A stretch of DNA of 64,000 nucleotides from Roseiarcus sp963758335 (GTDB lineage: Bacteria; Pseudomonadota; Alphaproteobacteria; Rhizobiales; Beijerinckiaceae), in contig CAVWVF010000002.1 of assembly GCA_963758335.1 (NCBI GenBank), forward strand, positions 2,604,001 to 2,668,000. The letters are read 5' to 3'. Positions 35,619-44,684 of the stretch are shown here, piece by piece. Under the pieces are notes generated by a model. The model saw only the letters and a program-made list of their open reading frames with translations. It searched no databases and was not told where the DNA came from. The position numbers were made by a program, and so were the translations under genes. Every line of letters begins with the position of its first letter. Positions within the stretch are counted from its first letter, which is position 1.

Positions 35619-36347
35619 TCAGGCGCGGTTTTTGAAGCGCCAGCTTTCGTTGCCGGTCTCGACGATGTCGCAGTGATGGGTGAGGCGGTCGAGCAGCGCG
35701 GTCGTCATTTTCGGATCGCCGAAGACGCTCGGCCATTCGCCGAAGGCGAGGTTGGTCGTGACGATGATCGAGGTGCGCTCATAGAGACGGCTGATGAGAT
35801 GGAACAGCAACTGCCCGCCGGCCTGGGCGAAGGGGAGATAGCCGAGTTCGTCGAGGATGACGAAGTCGAGGCGCGTGAGATAATCGGCGAGCCGTCCCTG
35901 GCGGCCAGCGCGCGCTTGAGCCTCGAGCTGATTGACGAGATCGATGGTGGTGAAGAAGCGCCCGCGCGATCCGGCTCGGATGCAGCTTCGCGCGATGGCG
36001 ATGGCCAGATGCGTCTTGCCGGTGCCGGTTCCCCCGACCAGGACGACATTGCGCTGCTGGGCGATGAAGCCGCCGGCGGCGAGGTCGCGCACGAGAGCCT
36101 CGTTGATCGGCGTGTTCTTGAACGCGAAGTCGTCGACGTCCTTGGCCAGCGGCAGCTTGGCGACGGTGAGCTGGTACTTGATCGAGCGCGCCTGCTTCTC
36201 TGAGATCTCGGCTTTCAGGAGATCGCCGACGAAGCGCTGCGGCTCATGCTTGCGCTTGAGCGCCGTGGTCAGCGTCTCGTCGTAGGCGCTCCTCATCCCG
36301 TAGAGCTTGAGGCTGCTCATCATGTCGAGGACTTCGGTTCTTTCCAT
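35619..36347 (-). CDS. istB: IS21 helper ATPase
   Basis: The 242-residue DnaC-like AAA+ protein has the IstB N-terminus MERTEVLDMMSSLKLYGMRS, Walker A VVLVGGTGTGKTHLAIAIAR, Walker B LDFVILDELGYLPFAQAGG and sensor region SIIVTTNLAFGEWPSVFGD. It assists IstA in target choice and strand transfer. It starts three bases after istA ends, so the two are one operon. Confidence 0.95.
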   Translation of the reverse strand: MERTEVLDMMSSLKLYGMRSAYDETLTTALKRKHEPQRFVGDLLKAEISEKQARSIKYQLTVAKLPLAKDVDDFAFKNTPINEALVRDLAAGGFIAQQRNVVLVGGTGTGKTHLAIAIARSCIRAGSRGRFFTTIDLVNQLEAQARAGRQGRLADYLTRLDFVILDELGYLPFAQAGGQLLFHLISRLYERTSIIVTTNLAFGEWPSVFGDPKMTTALLDRLTHHCDIVETGNESWRFKNRA

Positions 36348-36350
36348 GGG

Positions 36351-37847
36351 TTAGGCGCTCCTGAGTTGATCGTATCGGGCGCAGTCGGCGACGGGCGTGT
36401 GGCAGAGCCGCAAAGCGTCGGGCGTCATGATCGTCGCCGCCGGTCCGGGATCGCGCTGACGCGCGAGGATGTTGATGACGACGTCGGCCGAATGGACGCC
36501 CTCGGACAGCGCCTGAAGGCAGGCGGCCTCCACCGCAAGCAATCCATCGGTGAGCACGGCGGCGAGGATTTTGACCATCTGCCGGTCGCCGTCGTCGGAC
36601 CCGGCAAGCTTGCGCCGCACGCGGTCCAGCGCCGTCGGCAGCACCCAGTCCTTGAACGGGGCGCCGTTGCGCAGAGCGCCCGGCTTGCGCGCCAGAACCG
36701 GCACGTAATGCCAGGGATCGTAGATCGTCTCGCCACGCCCGTAACACCGCGGATGTTCCGCGACGATGCGCCCGTCCTGGCGGATCACGACGCGATCGGC
36801 GTAGGCGTGGATTTCGACCGGGCGGCCAACCGCGCTGGCGCTCACCGAGTATTTATTGTTGTCGAACCGCACCAGGCAGGTCTTGGACACCGAGGCCGGC
36901 AACTCATGGAATCCGTCGAAGCGGCCGCGATAGGGAATGAGCTTGGGACGCTCTTCCTCGAAGACCTCCCAGATCGTCCTGTCAGGCCGTTCAGGATGGG
37001 GATGCGCCTTGGCCCAGGCGATGCTTTTGTCCATCAGCCAGGCGTTCAGCTCGTCATAGCTCTTGACTCGCAAGCGCGGCGTGAAGAAGCGCTCGCGAAC
37101 GAGACCCACCTGGTTCTCGACCTGACCTTTCTCCCAGCCCGACGCTGGCGTGCAGGCGACGGGCTCGACAAGATGGTGCGAGCACATCTGGAGGAAGCGG
37201 CGATTGTATTGCCGGTCCTTGCCGACGAAGATCGTCTCCACCGCCGTCTTCATGTTGTCGTAGATGCCGCGCGTGCAGGCGCCCCTGAAGAACGCGAACG
37301 CCCGCTCGTGGGCGTCGAACACCATCTCCTGCGTCTCGCGCGGATAGGCGCGCGCGAGCATCATGCGGCTGTGGCAAAGGCGGACGTGCGCGACCTTCAC
37401 GATCGTCGTCACCCCGTCCATCACAACGATCTCGTGGCTCCAGTCGAACTGATATGCCTCGCCCGGCGCGAACGTCAGCGGCACATAGGCGTTCGCCGTC
37501 TCGCCCGCGTGTTGCTTGCTCCAGGTCCGGGCGTAACGGCGAACCGCGTCGTAACCGCCCTCATAGCCAAGCCCCCGCAACTCCTCGAAGACCCGAATGA
37601 GCGTCAACCGCTCGCGCGCCGGCTTTCCGTCATTCTCCAAAAGCAATGAATCAAGCCGATCGCGCCAAGGCCCGATCTTCGGCTGGGGTTGGACGTCCCG
37701 CTCATAATGGAACTCTGTCGCCTGCGATCGGATGACCTTCCGAACCACTTTGCGCGAAACACGCAAATCGCGGCAGATCGCCTTGATCGTCATCTTTCGC
37801 GAAAAATACGCTAGACGAATTTTGGCTATCGTCTCCACAATCAGCAT
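36351..37847 (-). CDS. istA: IS21 transposase
   Basis: The 498-residue protein begins with a helix-turn-helix (KMTIKAICRDLRVSRKVVRK) and has the rve catalytic core: EAYQFDWSHEIVVMDGVTTI (Asp), RGIYDNMKTAVETIFVGKDR (second Asp) and GWEKGQVENQVGLVRERFFT (Glu). The C-terminal beta domain (KTCLVRFDNNKYSVSASAVG) is complete. Intact frame; with istB this element could be active. Confidence 0.95.
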   Translation of the reverse strand: MLIVETIAKIRLAYFSRKMTIKAICRDLRVSRKVVRKVIRSQATEFHYERDVQPQPKIGPWRDRLDSLLLENDGKPARERLTLIRVFEELRGLGYEGGYDAVRRYARTWSKQHAGETANAYVPLTFAPGEAYQFDWSHEIVVMDGVTTIVKVAHVRLCHSRMMLARAYPRETQEMVFDAHERAFAFFRGACTRGIYDNMKTAVETIFVGKDRQYNRRFLQMCSHHLVEPVACTPASGWEKGQVENQVGLVRERFFTPRLRVKSYDELNAWLMDKSIAWAKAHPHPERPDRTIWEVFEEERPKLIPYRGRFDGFHELPASVSKTCLVRFDNNKYSVSASAVGRPVEIHAYADRVVIRQDGRIVAEHPRCYGRGETIYDPWHYVPVLARKPGALRNGAPFKDWVLPTALDRVRRKLAGSDDGDRQMVKILAAVLTDGLLAVEAACLQALSEGVHSADVVINILARQRDPGPAATIMTPDALRLCHTPVADCARYDQLRSA

Positions 37848-37960
37848 CTCGAACTCGGCCTCCTAAGAAATCAGGAGGCCTGTGTGGACCCTTATCCCCG
37901 GGGTCCCGATTGGATGCCGATCACCCCGAAAACGGGGTCCTTATTCCATGCCGAATGACA

Positions 37961-38424
37961 CGTTTCCTTGCCGGAGCCTGTGATTGAGTAGGATTTGGAA
38001 CCTGCATCCGAACATCTCGCGCTTCGTCGAGCCCGCCACCGCGGTTTAAATTGTCCCAAAATGGGTGGCACGCAACATGCCTCTCCAGGTCGAGCCCGGC
38101 GTGAGTTGGGGAATGAGGGCATCCTCTCCGCAACCGATGCCCTCTTCATTGCCGGGCTCACCTCATCGACGCGGAGCGGAACACAAGCTGAGCTTTTTGG
38201 TGCGCTTATGTGCGACACGGCAAAGTATGCTAGTCACTCGTTCGACGACAGACTGTCAATGGAGGCTCCGGTGCTACATTTCGACCTGCAAAGCCTCCAT
38301 CAAATCAAGGACACGGAGCCGCACTCGTAGGATGCTGCGGAAATCAGAACGGGGCATTCACTTAGGCTGGCTGCCGGCCACCCTTGTCGCTGCGGACATT
38401 AAGGCAGCCGTTACTGTACCCAAA
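37961..38424. other. no gene seen
   Basis: Between IS21 and the left 377-bp repeat the short frames on both strands show no domain, start context or coherent codon use. TAGGATTTGGAAC occurs here (about 37990) and again at about 40370, the only repeat noted. Confidence 0.35.
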
Positions 38425-38801
38425 CAAGTGTAACGAAGAATAGTTGTCGCCGTGCTACAAACACGTGCGGATTTCCCGAATTGTGCCCGCCCCGCCCCCG
38501 ACGCTCCCGCGCACGATCCCTTGTTTTGAGCCAGATTCGTAATGCGGATTTCTCGAACCGGGGCTTTTCACTGCGGGCCGGGCCGATACCTCCGGCAACA
38601 GCCTCGCGATAGCCGCGACTTACGTTGCTTCCTTTCATCTTCAATCCCGAAAGACGAGAGCAAGTATACTCATAATACAACCCCGTTTTATGCTGTTACA
38701 TATTTAGCGTATATCAAGTCTTACTTATGTTCGCTGCACTGCAACAAAATCGGTCTTTATGGCAGGACGAAGGCAAGTCAGCCTGCGAGCGCTCCCCACC
38801 T
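38425..38801 (+). repeat. 377-bp inverted repeat, left copy
   Basis: From CAAGTGTAACGAAGAATAG to GCGCTCCCCACCT this matches the complement of 44308-44684 with only scattered mismatches and the same length. It includes an AT-rich stretch (ACATATTTAGCGTATATCAA) that could hold promoters. No transposase lies in it. Confidence 0.85.
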
Positions 38802-39319
38802 TGCTCAGCCTCAACAACGTGCTCATCCTCGAAGCGCCTCACGAGCCGGGCTCCGACGCGCTCCGACGCCCGCCGGTCCTCCGGCGAGAGCCGGAGGCCG
38901 CCCAGCGCTCTCCCAGGGCCGGCGCAAGACCCTCGCCCGCCGCCCCCTTTCCTTGGAAAGCTTCCTCCGGGATACGTTGCAGGAAGCGGGCCATTTCGTG
39001 TTCATGGTCGGCCGCGGGCAAGTTTGGCAACATCTTCTTGTTTCAAGTGGGCTCTGAAGCCTCTTGCCCGGCCAGGTTCACCTCGAAAGCTCGTCGTCGT
39101 CCACTGCCCTGACGCTCTACGGGGAAAAGAGGAAACAAGACCGTCATTCTCGCCGGAGACGAGGCGCTCGTCCGCTACCCAACGCCTCGTTTCGCTTCGC
39201 CCATTATGTTCAACTCCGGCTCGTCGAGACCGCCTTCTTACATTGTTAGAACGGACGACGTGAAGCAATTGGCGCTGCAAGCGGCATCCTTGGGCGCGCG
39301 CCGGTGACAGGAGTGTAAC
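38802..39319. other. no gene seen
   Basis: GC-rich sequence with short frames on both strands. One minus-strand frame (HEMARFLQRIPEEAFQGKGA) looks protein-like but lacks a partner segment or known family. No RNA or repeat structure was recognised. Confidence 0.35.
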
Positions 39320-39563
39320 ATGGGCGAAGCTAAACGACGGGCCTTTCTGCGGGCGCAGAATACGCCCACACGAACGATGTTCCATGATCCCAACATCGAG
39401 GTCGAAATGACGGACCGCGACCGTCTACATTGCTTCATGGTTCCGGATCGGCGAGCAGAAGTTCTATATGCACGCGACAACGTTGTGCGACCTGCGTGCG
39501 AAGATGGACGAAGCCTATGCAACGAGATCGCGCACAAGTCCGGCATCCGGACTTGACCGAGGC
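39320..39563 (+). pseudogene. small hypothetical gene, probably frameshifted
   Basis: The start MGEAKRRAFLRAQNTPTRTM follows ACAGGAG by six bases and continues FHDPNIEVEMTDRDRLHCF. After that the neighbouring frame WFRIGEQKFYMHATTLCDLR with AKMDEAYATRS looks more protein-like, so a one-base shift near 39440 is likely. No family recognised. Confidence 0.4.
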
Positions 39564-39581
39564 CGGGGACGTCACCATATT

Positions 39582-39595
39582 AATGTCCGGACATT
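39582..39595 (+). promoter_or_regulatory. palindromic operator candidate
   Basis: AATGTCCGGACATT is a perfect 14-bp palindrome, followed directly by the related AGGACATCTGGACATG, which runs into the ATG of the HTH gene. Such paired half-sites (GGACAT/ATGTCC) upstream of a small HTH protein suggest autoregulation. Confidence 0.55.
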
Positions 39596-39608
39596 AGGAC
39601 ATCTGGAC

Positions 39609-39878
39609 ATGCGTCGTCTCACCCCGTTCACGCTACGCAAGGCCGGACCCGCCCTCTATGGCGAACGATGGCAGAGCGAGCTTGCGCGGGCGCTCGGCGT
39701 AACGGACCGCACGATCCGGCGATGGCTGGGCGGCGGCGCAATCCCGGATGACGCCGGCGAACGCGTCGTCGAAATCTGCCAGACCCGGATGGAGACGATC
39801 GAGGGCGTCATGCGCCGCTTGCAGGGGTCCAAGCCGAATGTGCTTCCAGCCCGGATTGGACACGCAAATGATGGGTAA
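39609..39878 (+). CDS. small HTH DNA-binding protein
   Basis: The 89-residue product has LTPFTLRKAGPALYGERWQS, then a helix-turn-helix ELARALGVTDRTIRRWLGGG and DDAGERVVEICQTRMETIEG. The layout matches short phage-type or plasmid-type regulators. The palindrome just upstream is a natural operator, so it probably represses its own operon. Its stop overlaps the start of the membrane-protein gene that follows. Confidence 0.7.
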   Translation: MRRLTPFTLRKAGPALYGERWQSELARALGVTDRTIRRWLGGGAIPDDAGERVVEICQTRMETIEGVMRRLQGSKPNVLPARIGHANDG

Positions 39879-40170
39879 TCTCGGTCTCATCGCGCTTGGT
39901 AGCTTCCTGATAGTGCTGGGGGGAGTTTGGCAAGCATGGCGTTGGCTGGGGTGGAAGGCCATCGCGACGATCGCGCTGTGGCTCTACGCGCGAACGGAGC
40001 GGCGCAGAACCGCGGAGATTGCTCGGGGCCTTGATATTCTTGACCGGTGCGCGCCCGCGCCCTCCGGGCAGACCCCGTTCGACGAAGAAGACCGCGAGTT
40101 GGCTGCCTTATGGGCGGCCGAAACCAAGCGCCTGCAGGAACGGCGTAAATATGTCGGGAGGCGACCATGA
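39868..40170 (+). CDS. small membrane protein
   Basis: The 100-residue product has one or two N-terminal helices (LGLIALGSFLIVLGGVWQAW, WKAIATIALWLYA) and a charged cytoplasmic tail with RTERRRTAEIARGLDILDRC and FDEEDRELAALWAAETKRLQ. Positive residues after the second helix place the tail inside. The gene overlaps the HTH gene by 11 bases and the next gene by four (ATGA), forming a compact operon. Function unknown. Confidence 0.65.
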   Translation: MMGNLGLIALGSFLIVLGGVWQAWRWLGWKAIATIALWLYARTERRRTAEIARGLDILDRCAPAPSGQTPFDEEDRELAALWAAETKRLQERRKYVGRRP

Positions 40171-40319
40171 AAGCTCTGATGGTTGCAGTCGCGATGGCTC
40201 TTGCCGTCACGCCTGCTTTGGCGGCCCCGGAGCCGTGTGTCCGCGGCAGTCCGCCAGAATGGACGAGCGGGCCGCCGCAATGGGCGGTCGAAGTGGGAAA
40301 GAGACAATGGGCGGCGTAA
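40167..40319 (+). CDS. secreted 50-residue peptide
   Basis: The frame MKALMVAVAMALAVTPALAA is a near-ideal Sec signal peptide (cleavage after ALA), leaving a mature peptide of about 31 residues that begins APEPCVRGSPPEWTSGPPQW with one Cys and four Trp. It starts inside the stop of the membrane-protein gene, so production is coupled to it. A short Trp/Pro-rich secreted peptide with a membrane partner and a regulator is notable; bacteriocin-like, signal or structural roles are all only guesses. Confidence 0.6.
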   Translation: MKALMVAVAMALAVTPALAAPEPCVRGSPPEWTSGPPQWAVEVGKRQWAA

Positions 40320-40722
40320 GGCGTGCTGCCAAACGCCGTCCGTCGCCTCTAGCTTGGTCAGGGGGCTTAGCGTAGGATTTGGAACAGATTCCACGATGAC
40401 CCCGTTTTGGGGTTAATCGCGGGGGCGTGAAATCGTCATCACCAAGGCACCCGTTCGAGGAGAGAGTTACACAGGCGCGACGATCTGGGGAACCCATCCC
40501 GTCGTCGATCACGACGCTTGGCGCACGTGCGAACGGCGTTATCGCTTCGACCGTTTGCGTGGTGGAGGGCAGAGAGCAGCGGATGCCGCTGGCTGCGTCG
40601 CGTGTAGCCCACGCGATACCAGAAGGAGGTCGGCTCCCTCGCTCCCTCGCCCTTCATTGCGAGCCAGAGCGTTCTTTTGACAAGAAAACAGGTTAGTGCG
40701 TGCCTTTCGGAGCGAGAATTCT
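40320..40722. other. no gene seen; promoter region of the ATPase
   Basis: Short frames on both strands show no recognisable product. ACCCCGTTTTGGGGTT near 40400 is a small hairpin that may end the mini-operon. The final 30 bases before the ATPase lack a strong ribosome site. Confidence 0.4.
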
Positions 40723-41955
40723 ATGACGCCAGACCTTCAGGCGTTGTCATTCGCGGCCAGTTCGGTCTTTACACCCGGCGCTCCAATCAATGAAAAGGAC
40801 CTGTTTGCCGGACGGAGTCAGCAGGTCGAAAAGATTCTTGACGCTGTATCTCAACGTGGATGCCACGCAATCCTCTATGGGGAGCGCGGGGTTGGAAAGA
40901 CATCATTGTCGAATATGATCTCGGCTTTTCTCGCCGGTCGTCAAGTGAGGGTGATATCTCGAACAAGTTGTGACATATCGGACACGTTTGCGTCATTGTG
41001 GACGAAGGCGCTCAAGGACATCGAGGCCTCGAGGCGGCGGCCACTCTCGCACCTCGACGGGCACCCCGACATAGCTCCAGCATGGGGCCACCTCCGAGAT
41101 AACGTGACGCCTGACAGTGTGCGGCGCGCGCTCCAGGAATTGTCAGGCCCGGATTTATTGATAGTCATATTCGATGAGTTTGATAGAATAGGTAATGCAG
41201 ATTTAATAAAAGCGATGGCGGATACGATCAAAGCTCTTTCAGATTACTCCGTTAACACCACGATCTTGATTATCGGCGTCGCTGACTCGGTCGATGAGTT
41301 GATAAGAGAGCATCAATCAATTGAGAGGGCTTTGATACAGATCCCTTTACCGAGAATGTCCGACGCCGAAATCAGAGGCATTATTGAAAATGGGTTCGGA
41401 CGGTTGGCTATGGGCATAGACAGCACGGCTCGGGAGGAACTTGTACAGCTCTCGCAAGGGGTTCCCTACATTACACATTTGCTTTGCTTTTATACCTGTC
41501 GCGCTGCGCTCGCTGCGGGGAGGAAAACAATATATTCACAATATGTCGAGCAAGGAATGAATCGTTCGCTGGATCAATGGCAACAGTCTATTAAATCAGC
41601 TTACAACGAAGCGACGATGGCTCCGCAACCGAAGCACATTTACAGAGAGGTGCTCCTTGCGTGTGCGTTGGCAGAAATTGATGAACTTCGGTATTTCACG
41701 GTGGGCGCAGTCAGAGAGCCGCTGCGCCTGATTACGACTAAGAATTATGAAACGCTCAACTTTGCCCGTCACCTGAAGGACCTGAGCGAGCCAACGCGGG
41801 GCCGCATCCTACAGCGCGTGGGAGAGGCATACAGACTTCGCTACCGGATCACCAATCCGATATTTAGACCATACATTATCATGCGTGGGTTAAAAGACAA
41901 GCTAATAACAAAGGTCAAGTTAGAAAAGATTTTAGCTATAGAACCGCCACCGTGA
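40723..41955 (+). CDS. ORC/Cdc6-like AAA ATPase of unknown function
   Basis: The 410-residue protein is a P-loop ATPase: PINEKDLFAGRSQQVEKILD, Walker A HAILYGERGVGKTSLSNMIS, Walker B GPDLLIVIFDEFDRIGNADL, a sensor-like TTILIIGVADSVDELI and ERALIQIPLPRMSDAEIRGI typical of the ORC/STAND-type lid. The C-terminal half is helical with PTRGRILQRVGEAYRLRYRI, perhaps a winged helix. Composition is clearly AT-richer than the flanks. Proteins of this type occur as solitary accessory genes, sometimes in defence islands; no effector domain is visible here. GTG at 40696 is an alternative start. Confidence 0.85.
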   Translation: MTPDLQALSFAASSVFTPGAPINEKDLFAGRSQQVEKILDAVSQRGCHAILYGERGVGKTSLSNMISAFLAGRQVRVISRTSCDISDTFASLWTKALKDIEASRRRPLSHLDGHPDIAPAWGHLRDNVTPDSVRRALQELSGPDLLIVIFDEFDRIGNADLIKAMADTIKALSDYSVNTTILIIGVADSVDELIREHQSIERALIQIPLPRMSDAEIRGIIENGFGRLAMGIDSTAREELVQLSQGVPYITHLLCFYTCRAALAAGRKTIYSQYVEQGMNRSLDQWQQSIKSAYNEATMAPQPKHIYREVLLACALAEIDELRYFTVGAVREPLRLITTKNYETLNFARHLKDLSEPTRGRILQRVGEAYRLRYRITNPIFRPYIIMRGLKDKLITKVKLEKILAIEPPP

Positions 41956-42072
41956 ATGGAAGATTCAGCCACGTGAACCGCAGGTTCGGCCCCTTGCGCC
42001 CTCCGAGCGTCGGACCCGATGCACGGGCTGATCGCGGCAATATCTGGGCTTCCCCGCGTTGGCAGATCTCTT

Positions 42073-42249
42073 ATGAATCATCACACTGTCACGTTGGCGA
42101 CAAACGAGCAAATTGCTCCCGACGCGCAGGGCTTTCGGGCTGCGGCTGTGGCCGGATCGCGCCGCTCTCTCGAGCAGGACACCCCTGTAGCCAAAGACGT
42201 CAAGGCCGCCCTCAAGGCCAAAATTCAGCAGGCGCGCCAACCAAACTAG
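42073..42249 (+). CDS. small hypothetical protein
   Basis: The 58-residue product reads MNHHTVTLATNEQIAPDAQG, FRAAAVAGSRRSLEQDTPVA and KDVKAALKAKIQQARQPN. It is soluble, with a basic helical C-terminus. GGCAGATCTCTT before the ATG gives a weak site. It follows the ATPase by about 115 bp on the same strand and might be in the same transcript; no family recognised. Confidence 0.4.
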   Translation: MNHHTVTLATNEQIAPDAQGFRAAAVAGSRRSLEQDTPVAKDVKAALKAKIQQARQPN

Positions 42250-42289
42250 CGGGGACCGGCGCTGGCGCTGACGGAACCGGAGCAGGGGC

Positions 42290-42603
42290 CGCGACGTTGA
42301 GCCGTTCACGCTGCGCCTTTTCGCGGCCCTCGCCCGAACGTGAACGCAAGATCATCAGCGAGCGCACAAAGGCCGCGGCAACCCGCGCCTCGCCGATGGC
42401 ACGCGCCACCGTCAACGTCACCCGCACGGCCGGGGCCGATACGTTCGCCGCCTCCGTCGCGCCTGTCGTCGCCGAGGCTCAGGCCGCCGGCGCGAAGTCG
42501 CTCAGACAGATCGCCGGCGCGCGGAATCGCCACGGCGCGCGGGGGCAGGTGGGAAGCGGCGACGGTGGCGAATATTTTGAAGCGGATCGCCGCCTCCCTT
42601 TGA
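42290..42603 (+). pseudogene. serine recombinase C-terminal remnant
   Basis: Combining frames gives PERERKIISERTKAAATRAS, ADTFAASVAPVVAEAQAAGA, KSLRQIAGARNRHGARG and KWEAATVANILKRIAASL. This is the helical linker and C-terminal domain of a resolvase-type serine recombinase, related to the remnants at 22.1-23.1 kb. The catalytic domain is missing. Confidence 0.65.
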
Positions 42604-42800
42604 TCGAGTAATTAGCGGCCTTCTCGCGCTTGCAAGGCCGGGACCGTGTGAGGTCGCCGATAGCTATGATCTAATCTGGGCTAAGCTTAAGTAACTCAAC
42701 AAGCCCACGCCCCGCTGAAACGTGAAACGAGGTTTGTGGAAATTCAATAGGCCGGTTCGGACTGTTGCAAAACCCTTCCCTTTCGCTACACCCTTATAAC

Positions 42801-43025
42801 CTACGTAGATTTGCCGAACATGTCGGCGGTGAGCTTGTCCTTCTCGCCGAGCAATATGGTCTGCATATCCGCTATGCTTTTTGACAGTGAAGGCACGCCG
42901 GACATGATTTTTTCCGCTTCTTCCAAGAATTCCGTATGTAGTGTTATAACTAACCATTCCAACCCTTGCAGGGTCATCATCTTTGCTTGCTCGATGCGGG
43001 TTTCTGGAAGAACACTGGCGAGCAT
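42801..43025 (-). CDS. hypothetical protein, probably 5'-truncated
   Basis: The minus-strand frame gives ASVLPETRIEQAKMMTLQGL, EWLVITLHTEFLEEAEKIMS and IADMQTILLGEKDKLTADMF. AT-rich and helical. The frame stays open upstream (YIDWRNDERLGK) for about 25 codons toward the ISL3 element without a start, so the original gene probably extended further and lost its 5' end. 42604-42800 holds no gene. Confidence 0.45.
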   Translation of the reverse strand: MLASVLPETRIEQAKMMTLQGLEWLVITLHTEFLEEAEKIMSGVPSLSKSIADMQTILLGEKDKLTADMFGKST

Positions 43026-43149
43026 CTTTCCGAGCCGTTCATCATTTCTCCAATCAATATACCGGCTCCTCGCTGAAAGGAGTGGGTAAGTCGGAATTTG
43101 GGGGCGGGTTAGCGATCGCTCAGGGGGGGATCGCGTTTAGCCTGAGGGG

Positions 43150-43692
43150 ATGCAGGACACCGATCTTTTCCAGTTGGCCCTTGGTCTTGCGTCGCCGTGG
43201 ATGGTGACGCGCAGCGAGTTCGACGCGGTGGACGGTCGGCTCGATTTATGCGTGGATTTTCCGCGGGGGAGTCGGTTCGCCTGTGCGCAGTGTGGGCGCG
43301 AGGACTGCGCGGTTCATGACACGAAGGAGGAGACCTGGCGGCATCTGGATTTCTTCCAGCATCGCACGCTGTTGCATGCGCGCACGCCGAGGGTGACGTG
43401 TCCGCAGTGCGGCGTGCGCAAGGTGGCGACGCCGTGGGCTCGCGCGGGATCGGGTTTCACGTTGCTGTTCGAGGCCTATGTGCTGGCGCTGGCCAAGACG
43501 ATGCCGATCGCCAATGCGGCCGAGCGGCTCGGCGAGCACGACACGCGCTTGTGGCGCATCGTCGAACACTACGTCTGGCGGGCGGTGGAGAAGCTGGATT
43601 TGTCGCTGGTGCGGCGCATCGCCGCCGACGAGACTTCGGCGCGGCGCGGCCACGACTACATCAGCCTGTTCGTTGACATGGCGCGGCGCAAG
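43150..43692 (+). pseudogene. ISL3-family transposase, N-terminal half
   Basis: The frame shows the ISL3 zinc-binding N-terminus (RFACAQCGREDCAVHDTKEE, TWRHLDFFQHRTLLHARTPR, VTCPQCGVRKVATPWARAGS), then AYVLALAKTMPIANAAERLG and LVRRIAADETSARRGHDYIS with the first catalytic Asp. It stops at VDMARRK, where group II intron sequence begins; the remaining half is not found in the window. Confidence 0.85.
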
Positions 43693-44227
43693 GAGCCGTT
43701 GCCGGGAAACACGGGAGGAGACCTTGGGCTCCGCGAACCTGTCCACGAAACGACAACGGATAGCCGAACTGGCGAGGACGACGGGCGTACGAGTGAGAGT
43801 GTGCCGGCAAATGGGCGGCCGGCTGACCAAATGCCCTGGCCCGGCTGGGTCCTCCAACCATCCGGGAGCGCCGCCAAGGCGAGCACGAAAAGCGGAGGAT
43901 CGCGCGGACCCCGGAAGCGAAACAGATAAGCGACCGGGGGAACTGGGCTCACCGGGACCCGCGCGAGGGGAGGGGGGCGCCACGGGATGAGAGCCGTTGC
44001 CGGGAAACACGGCGGGAAACACGGGAGGAGACCTTGGGCTCCGCGAACCTGTCCACGAAACGACAACGGATAGCCGAACTGGCGAGGACGACGGCGGGGA
44101 CATCATCACCTCCGTGCGCTTCTCGACAGGCGAGTCACGGACGGCGTCCTCTACGCCAACGCGAGCGAAACTCTTGGACAGGTTCGCGGAGCCCAAGGTC
44201 TCCTCCCGTGTTTCCCGGCAACGGCTC
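43693..44227 (+). other. group II intron debris with repeated 3' segment
   Basis: A segment starting GAGCCGTTGCCGGGAAACAC and continuing GGAGGAGACCTTGGGCTCCG is present at 43693 and 43991, and as an inverted copy at 44176-44227. Between them (43799-43990) lies an intron 5' region beginning GTGTGCCGGCAAATGGGCGG that matches 51550 onward. No domain V is present here. The pieces derive from the same intron type that splits the small gene at 51.5 kb. Confidence 0.6.
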
Positions 44228-44307
44228 TCGGACGCCCTCGGGCTCCCTCGCCGACCCTCGCCGGAAATAGGTCAGCCATGCTGACCCAATCGCCCCCCGC
44301 GCCGGCC

Positions 44308-44684
44308 AGGTGGGGAGCGCTCGCAGGCTGACTTGCCTTCGTCCTGCCATAAAGACCGATTTTGTTGCGGTGCAGCGAACATAAGTAAGACTTGATATAC
44401 GCTAAATATGTAACAGCATAAAACGTGGTTGTATTATGAGTATACTTGCTCTAGTCTTTCGGGATTGAAGATGAAAGGAAGCAACGTAAGTCGGGGCTAT
44501 CGCGAGGCTATTGCCGGAGGTATCGGCCCGGCCCGCAGTGAAAAGCCCCGGTTCGAGAAATCCGCATTACGAATCTGGCTCAAAACAAGGGATCGTGAGC
44601 GGGAGCGTCGGGGGCGGGGCGGGCAAAATTCGGGAAATCCGCACGTGTTTGTAGCACGGCGACAACTATTCTTCGTTACACTTG
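44308..44684 (-). repeat. 377-bp inverted repeat, right copy
   Basis: Complement of 38425-38801, same length, few mismatches. A frame through it stays open into the oxidoreductase chimera that follows. The two copies bound a 6.26-kb cassette with the mini-operon and the ATPase. Confidence 0.85.

Larger units (their letters stand above)
34991..37960 (-). mobile_element. IS21-family element
   Basis: The ends are inverted repeats beginning TGTCAATCGGCGTCGAAAAG on the left and TGTCATTCGGCATGGAATAA (complement) on the right, both followed by GGACCCC, with further internal GGACCC repeats. istA and istB are intact and a third small gene follows. The flanks show no shared direct repeat, and the left flank is a cut transposase, so a rearrangement may have removed the original target site. 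Confidence 0.88.

Noticed and set aside
43656..44066. Pro/Arg-rich frames such as 136 codons on the minus strand
   Set aside because: They arise from group II intron debris and its repeats; similar frames appear at every copy of the repeat.
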